Part shown: piece after piece, positions 59,116 to 64,000 of the stretch | How positions within the stretch are numbered: position 1 is the first letter of the stretch | Layout: every line of letters starts with the position of its first letter | Assembly: GCA_026826555.1 (NCBI GenBank) | Contig: JAKSZT010004976.1 | Coordinates: 9,151,658 to 9,215,657 of the forward strand | Origin: Tolypeutes matacus | Taxonomy: Eukaryota; Chordata; Mammalia; Cingulata; Chlamyphoridae | DNA length: 64,000 nt | Direction of reading: 5' to 3' | Program-made: the position numbers and the translations under genes | The notes under the pieces: generated by a model | Databases searched by the model: none | The model's input: only the letters and a program-made list of their open reading frames with translations | Told to the model about the DNA's origin: nothing

Positions 59116-59394
59116 CTCTCTTAAACCGCTCCTCAATACCACCAAACAAGTGGCAATGAATGTCACAGGAATTCAGATGGGAGAGGGACATTTCCAGCTG
59201 TGAGGACCATAAGGTGGGGAAGCTCCAAGAAACTCTTCCTCCTGTTCTCCTCATGGCTGGTGCCCTCCCCATCCACAGGCCACCTCCAGACATCCTGGAA
59301 GGAGGTAACTGTGCTCCAGAATGGGAAATTTGACAGTCTGTGAAATCAGTTGCATACATTTGGAACATAAGTCATGGTGGCTACTTGTTTTTCT

Positions 59395-59760
59395 TCTTTA
59401 AACTTGTTATTTTGAAACAATAAAAAAAAAAAAAAAAAAAAAAAAGGAAAAATAGTGCTTAGAATTCCCACACTCTCTTCACTCAGATTTTCTAAATATT
59501 AACATTTTAACACATTTGCTGTATTATTCTTTCTCCACACACTATTTTTTTCTGAACTCTTTGAGAGTAAGTTGTAAACTGTATGCCCCTTACATCTAAA
59601 TATTTCAATATTTCTTTAAAACAATGAGTTTCTTTTATAAAACCACAGTAAAATTGTGAAAACCAGGAAATTAACATTTCTATAAGACTATCAGCTAATC
59701 TTCTCACCATATTCAACTTTCATCAACCATCCCACTGGTGTTCTGTATAGCAAAAGGGAA
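59395..59760. repeat. Possible ancient L1-type 3' region with A-run
   Basis: ttgttattttgaaacaataa, gattttctaaatattaacat, ctctttgagagtaagttgta and aaaccaggaaattaacattt recall a common old L1 3'-region sequence. A run of about 27 A at 59420-59447 interrupts it, perhaps an expanded internal A tract. Confidence 0.45.
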
Positions 59761-60074
59761 AAACAAAAACTAATCCAGGAAAAAATTCAAGATGACCTAT
59801 GTGCTTTTCAAGAGGCAAAACATGGCACTTTTTATCTCTAGATAAACCAAAGCCAAAGATAATATATGGCGGGGTCCTCTTTGCAGGATGGTGGCCAAGA
59901 AGACGAAAAGCATTGCCAACATTTGTACATATGGTGAAATAAAAGCAAGGTTCACTGAAGGAAGACTATGACAGCTACTGTAGAAAACTATTAATGGTTA
60001 ACAGGTCAGCAGTAGGTAATGCTGTACACCACTGTGTTTCTCTGTGGTTAGTTCAGATCCAGAATCTCCTCGAA

Positions 60075-60247
60075 CAGTGGTTCTCAAGTTTAGAAGTGGC
60101 ATCAGAATCCGCAGGAAAGCTTGTTAAAACACAAATTCCTGATCCCCACCCACAGAGGAGGGCTGGGGTGGAATCTGAGAATTTGCATTTCTAACAAGTT
60201 CCCAAGCGATGCTAATGATGCTGGGAGCCACACTTTGAGAACCGGTG
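60075..60247. mobile_element. MER5A-type hAT MITE, nearly complete
   Basis: Starts cagtggttctcaagttta and ends ctttgagaaccggtg, an imperfect terminal inverted repeat. The interior has gcttgttaaaacacaaattc and atttgcatttctaacaagtt. Length of 173 bp suits the family. Confidence 0.8.
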
Positions 60248-60804
60248 GAATAGAGAAATTCAGTCAGATGGTGCCCCCACCCACGGATTTCATGCAACGC
60301 TTAATCAATGACCTACTGATGGTCAAACCCAACGTCGTATTCTCTGTTCCATTTGACCTTGTAATAGGGGTGGATACTGGGCATTTCTCTACTTCTCAGG
60401 GGCCTCCCATTTCTACCAAGACACTGTGGAATAACTCCAACTACCATTCAGGAGGTCTAAGAAAGTACTGCTTCTGTGAGCCCCTCCATTCTAGAAACTC
60501 TCCCCTGTCCTCTGGTTTCTAGAGTCTGCTCTGTCCTCACAATTCTTTTTCTCTGGCCAATGCCTTGCCACAATGGTCCTTTTAGGGTCCTCTGCCTGCC
60601 CCTTAGACGCTGGTGTCCCCAGTATCCTCAGCCCCTCTCTGCTCCCACTAGGCACTGCTCTACCAGACCTCATCTACCCTCGCGGCTATGGCTTCGTGCT
60701 GTATTTCGGCCACTTACAGTCCCAGCACTTTCTCTGAGTTCCAGGCCTGTGTCTCTAACTCTATCCTGGACAGGTCTTTTCAGTCTCCTCCCGTGACCGG
60801 TTCC

Positions 60805-61305
60805 AGTTACGAATGCTGCATAATAAGACTCCCTAAAGTTTAGTGGCTTAAAGCTCTAAACATCATTTATTTTGCTCCAGTCCGGGCAGTGCCTGGTGGG
60901 GACAGTTTATCTCTGCTCCACACCCAGCAGGATCCATTTCAAGGTGGCTCGCTTGCATGGCTGGCAGGTGGGTACTGGCTGTTGGAGGGGAGCTCTGCCC
61001 GGGCTGTGGGCTGGGCTCCTCCGCTCCCTCCTCATGGGGCTCTCCGCGTGGTCACTCCTTCTGTCCTACTTTGGCATCATGGCTGGGTTCTAAGGCCAAG
61101 TGTCCAAAGAGAACTGGGCAGAGGCTGGCCTAGCCTTGGAAGTCACATAGTGTCACTTCCAACTTAGTCACAAATTCTCCTAGATTCAAGGGAAGGAAAT
61201 GGAGACCTTCTCTTTTGGTGGGAGGAGTGCCAAAGTCACACTGTTAGAAGAGCATGTGAGAGGGGAGATTTTGTTGCGGTCATCTTGGGAAAGTACAATC
61301 TAACA
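60805..61305 (-). repeat. Old LTR-like repeat
   Basis: Opens aatgctgcataataagactc and tttagtggcttaaagctcta, ends tgttgcggtcatcttgggaa. The layout resembles the reversed LTR-like repeats at 2921, 5300 and 46828. Confidence 0.45.
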
Positions 61306-62014
61306 CACACAGCCACCAAGTGAGGTCTTTTTTCCCCTCACAAACATGTGCCTCTACCTGTATGCCCCATTTTCTTCTGGGGATGGTCACCAAGTTCATT
61401 TAGACCTCTCAGGGCTTTCCTTGACCTCCTTTCCTCCAGTCTCAGGCCCCCGGCCTTGGTCCTCCCTAGTAGCTTTAAGCATCTGTTGCCTTTGTCTTTT
61501 CCCCCCTCCATTCTCTCTCCACTGCATGGCGTATCTCGGCTGGGTTTACTTGTCTCCAGCCTCCTCGTTGCTATTAGTTGTCAGCCTAAAAACACAAGTC
61601 TTATCAGATGACCCCATTACAGGAAAGCCTCATAGAGCTCCTGGAGTCTTCCAAGAACTCAAAATGCCCTCCACATGCTGGCTGTGGCCAACTTGTTCAC
61701 TTTCAGCAAGCACTTTGAACTCCAGGCTCACTAGCTGCCTTGCCAATCTCCAGAGAAAGCTGTGCCACCTCTCACTTCCTGGCCTCTGCTATGTGGTCTT
61801 CCCGGCCTGGAATGCCTTGTCTCTGCTTGGCTGCTCAATGTATGACTTCAACTGAGATGTTCACCTCCTCTCTGACCCTTTCTCTGACTCTTTCAGACCT
61901 AGTTCATTGGTTTCTTTCTCTTGGTTCCCATAACACATTGTATAACAATCATTTCCTTCCATCAAACCGGGACACGCTCCAGGACAGAACTGAGTCTTAT
62001 TCATCTTTGAATAT

Positions 62015-62545
62015 CTGCATCTCAACTCTAGCACTTTCTAGCTTTGTGACTTTGAGCAAGTTTCTTAACCTTTCCAGTTTCCTCATCTGTTAAAGACGGA
62101 ATAATAATAGTGGCATACTTCCAACCCCATTGATTTTGGGCTTGGTCATGGGCCTCACTTTGGCCAATGGGAGGTGGATGGAAGTATGGGGACCATGGAA
62201 AGCCTAAGTCTTAAAGGGCTCTATGTGAGCTTCTGATCTATGCCACTGGTCACAAAGTAATGAGATAATTCAAATAAACTTGAACCAGCTCTTGGGCTTA
62301 GAACTCTGCCTGGCCAAGCCCACCCTAGATCAATTGAACCAAAACAAAACAATATACACACTCATGAGAAATAAGTGTCTATTGTTGAATGCTCCTGCAC
62401 ATTTTGTTTGTTTGTTATGCAGAACTGGCTGCTGATACACAACCTATAGGACTACTGTGAACATTAAATAAGTTAACAAATATAAAGTGTTCAGAACAGT
62501 GCTTAGCACATCATAAATGCTCCGTTAAGTGTGAGTTATAATTAT
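62015..62545 (+). repeat. MIR SINE split by an LTR-like insertion
   Basis: The left part (62025-62117) has ctttgtgactttgagcaagt, tttcctcatctgttaaagac and aataataatagtggcatac. The right part (62448-62545) resumes with ctactgtgaacattaaataa, gtgcttagcacatcataaat and attattatta. The MIR order is continuous across the insertion. Confidence 0.65.
62118..62447 (+). mobile_element. LTR-like element inserted in MIR
   Basis: ctcactttggccaatgggag near the start, ttcaaataaacttgaaccag (possible polyadenylation region), and actggctgctgatac at the end are features of short MER-type LTRs. The interruption of the MIR supports an insertion. Confidence 0.45.
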
Positions 62546-63689
62546 TATTACACCCAGTGCCTAGAGCAATGGGAAAGTTTTGCTAATAGGAGAGATATAA
62601 ACCTCCCCTAACTTCTGGGGTGCAAAACCTTTCCTTCATGTCATAGAATCCAAGACCTGGGTTCTAGCCCACTTCTTTGATATTGACTCAATCACTTCAC
62701 TTCTCTGAGTCTTGGGTGACCATTTATCAAATAGATTTGGACACATCTGTCAAAGTCTTAGGATTTTTCCCCCCAAATCCTACGAGGTGATGTGCATCAA
62801 ATCATTTGAGGATTATGAATTCCCATTGTTGTTATTATTTTTAACCTTCTCTTCAAGAATAAAAGCCCTTGAGCAGTTCACAGTGGATAGCTCATTCAGA
62901 GTCCTCCAGACCTGCTTCCAGGAGGTCAGTCAAGGACCTGGGGGTACATATAGGTTTTGACAAATACTAAAGCATATGCTGGGAAGGGCTTAATCTTGCA
63001 GTTGGAATTTCAAACTTGTTATAAAATTCTCCTTGAAGTTCCTTAATTTTATTTCAGCTTTCATGAACTTTTCTTTCATTGGTGTGGTCACTTAAAATTA
63101 TCCAAACTCTTACTATGCAACACTTCTTCTCTAGTCTCCAGATATAGGTATAAATATGTATGTTCTTTTCATAGCTTAAGAGACATATTTAGGAAAGCCA
63201 GGATTTAAATAAGAGAAAGGCTGGTTAACAAGCAGAAATGTTTTGGGGTCAACATTCCAGGTCATCTGTTCTGGAAGGTGTGTGTCTACACTGCAAAAAG
63301 GGAGTGAGGATTTTCCATGCAGTCAGCATAGTGGGCATCAGGAAACAGAGCAGTGAGGAGCTGGGTTTCTATTACCCCATGGGTCTAATAAATCTAGAGC
63401 TTAGAGTGGAAAAAGCAGTGAGGCTGTCTACCAAAGACCTGGGATTAAGGGCTGGCTCACAGCTCAGCCCCAACTTGCTGTGATCTGGAGAAGTTATTTC
63501 ACTTCTGGGTAAAATGATGGTGATGCTCAAAAGAGTATAAATGATACAGGGTTATCTGAGAACACCATAATGCCCAATGCTGCTTCAGAAGTGGTGAAGC
63601 TATTTTCTTATACATTTCTGGAGGCAGCGTACATCGGCACAGACCATTTAGAGGGTGTGTTGGCAGGGCCCATGCTGCTTGAGCCTGTA

Positions 63690-63975
63690 ATTCTACCTCT
63701 CGATCTAGATACAGCAGTTCTTTGGGTACCTACCTCTGAACCATCTAATCCCCTTCTCCTTTGCCTGCATCTTGCTGTAGAGTCTAACACACACAGGCAC
63801 ATGCTTCCTAGCTACCCCTGTGATATAGACAGGCTGTGTGATCCTGTTTTGGCGAATGAGCTATAAAGGGGGCATCTGGGAGAGATTTTTTTCCCCTCCT
63901 CTATGAATAAAGGAAGAGTTTTTTCTCACTTTCCCAGCCATCTTCTTGCTTCCTGTCTCTGGCAGCAGAGAATGA
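63690..63975 (+). repeat. Possible LTR-like fragment
   Basis: gttttggcgaatgagctata, tcctctatgaataaaggaag and cttcctgtctctggcagcag are suggestive of an old MER-type LTR. Weak evidence only; it runs toward the window end. Confidence 0.3.
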
Positions 63976-64000
63976 AGATGTGCACTCTGGGCCTGCAGCA

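Larger units (their letters stand above)
1..64000 (-). other. PCSK2: PCSK2 gene body, internal part (introns 2-5, exons 3-5)
   Basis: Three minus-strand exons encode consecutive pieces of proprotein convertase 2 in the right order and phase, so the whole window lies inside this gene. The first two exons (signal peptide and most of the propeptide) should lie above 64000, and exon 6 onward (rest of the catalytic domain, P domain, C-terminus) below 1. No CpG-rich promoter, start codon exon or terminal exon is visible. PC2 is a calcium-dependent subtilisin-like serine protease of neuroendocrine secretory granules that cuts prohormones such as proglucagon, proinsulin and POMC at paired basic residues. 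The gene identity is firm; exon numbers follow the human gene from memory. Confidence 0.93.
27793..64000 (-). other. PCSK2: PCSK2 intron 2 (partial), at least 36.2 kb
   Basis: No exon of PCSK2 or of another gene was recognised here. Interspersed repeats fill much of it: DAS-SINEs, L1, LTRs, MIR and hAT MITEs, listed separately. Long stretches in which I see nothing identifiable are about 29040-31860 (possible very old repeats only), 42970-44980, 45180-45840, 46090-46825, 48490-49185, 49610-51200, 51920-54910, 55800-56335, 57350-57825 and 62550-63685. The intron continues past the window edge, so exon 2 (the rest of the propeptide) must lie above 64000. Confidence 0.8.

Noticed and set aside
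27793..64000. PCSK2 exons 1 and 2
   Set aside because: No minus-strand segment resembling the signal peptide or the earlier propeptide was seen.
1..64000. CRISPR array, bacterial operon, phage or plasmid content
   Set aside because: The evenly repeated units are SINEs and microsatellites; splice sites and mammalian repeats show a vertebrate intron.

Overview
The window is vertebrate nuclear DNA, and a placental mammal of the Xenarthra (armadillo, sloth or anteater) is the best fit. The main clue is a tRNA-derived SINE found about ten times. Its head carries an A box (tggctcaag...) and a B box (ggttcgatccc-like), as in the DAS-SINEs of xenarthrans. Mammal-wide MIR, MaLR-like LTRs, hAT MITEs and L1 surround it. 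Base composition and repeats are those of intronic DNA; there are no operons, CRISPR arrays or bacterial genes.

The only host gene I can support is PCSK2 (neuroendocrine convertase 2, PC2), on the minus strand. Three coding exons are visible with consensus splice sites and matching phases: exon 3 (27679-27792, 114 nt, propeptide end with the RKKR cleavage site and mature N-terminus), exon 4 (25343-25451, 109 nt, catalytic Asp region) and exon 5 (17155-17192, only 38 nt). Transcription runs from high to low coordinates. 27793-64000 is therefore part of intron 2, 25452-27678 intron 3, 17193-25342 intron 4, and 1-17154 part of intron 5. I found no other PCSK2 exon, so the rest lie outside.

The intronic DNA is a stack of transposons. 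Notable are a nearly complete but broken L1 (about 32281-39215, + strand) with a second L1 3' end directly behind it (39300-41040), and a related 5'-truncated L1 with target-site duplication (54928-55777). There is also a class I-like solo LTR (47813-48485, minus), an unidentified retrocopy with a 16-bp duplication (18497-18808) and several nested insertions. Simple repeats include a 450-bp CA-rich block just downstream of the exon 5 splice donor, a GA microsatellite holding a 10-N assembly gap, and a 300-bp purine tract.

I see no new multi-gene system. The points most worth a second look are the 38-nt exon 5 next to its CA-rich intron block, a charge-changing residue just before the PC2 propeptide cleavage site, the unidentified retrocopy, and the modular L1 3' regions and composite SINEs.
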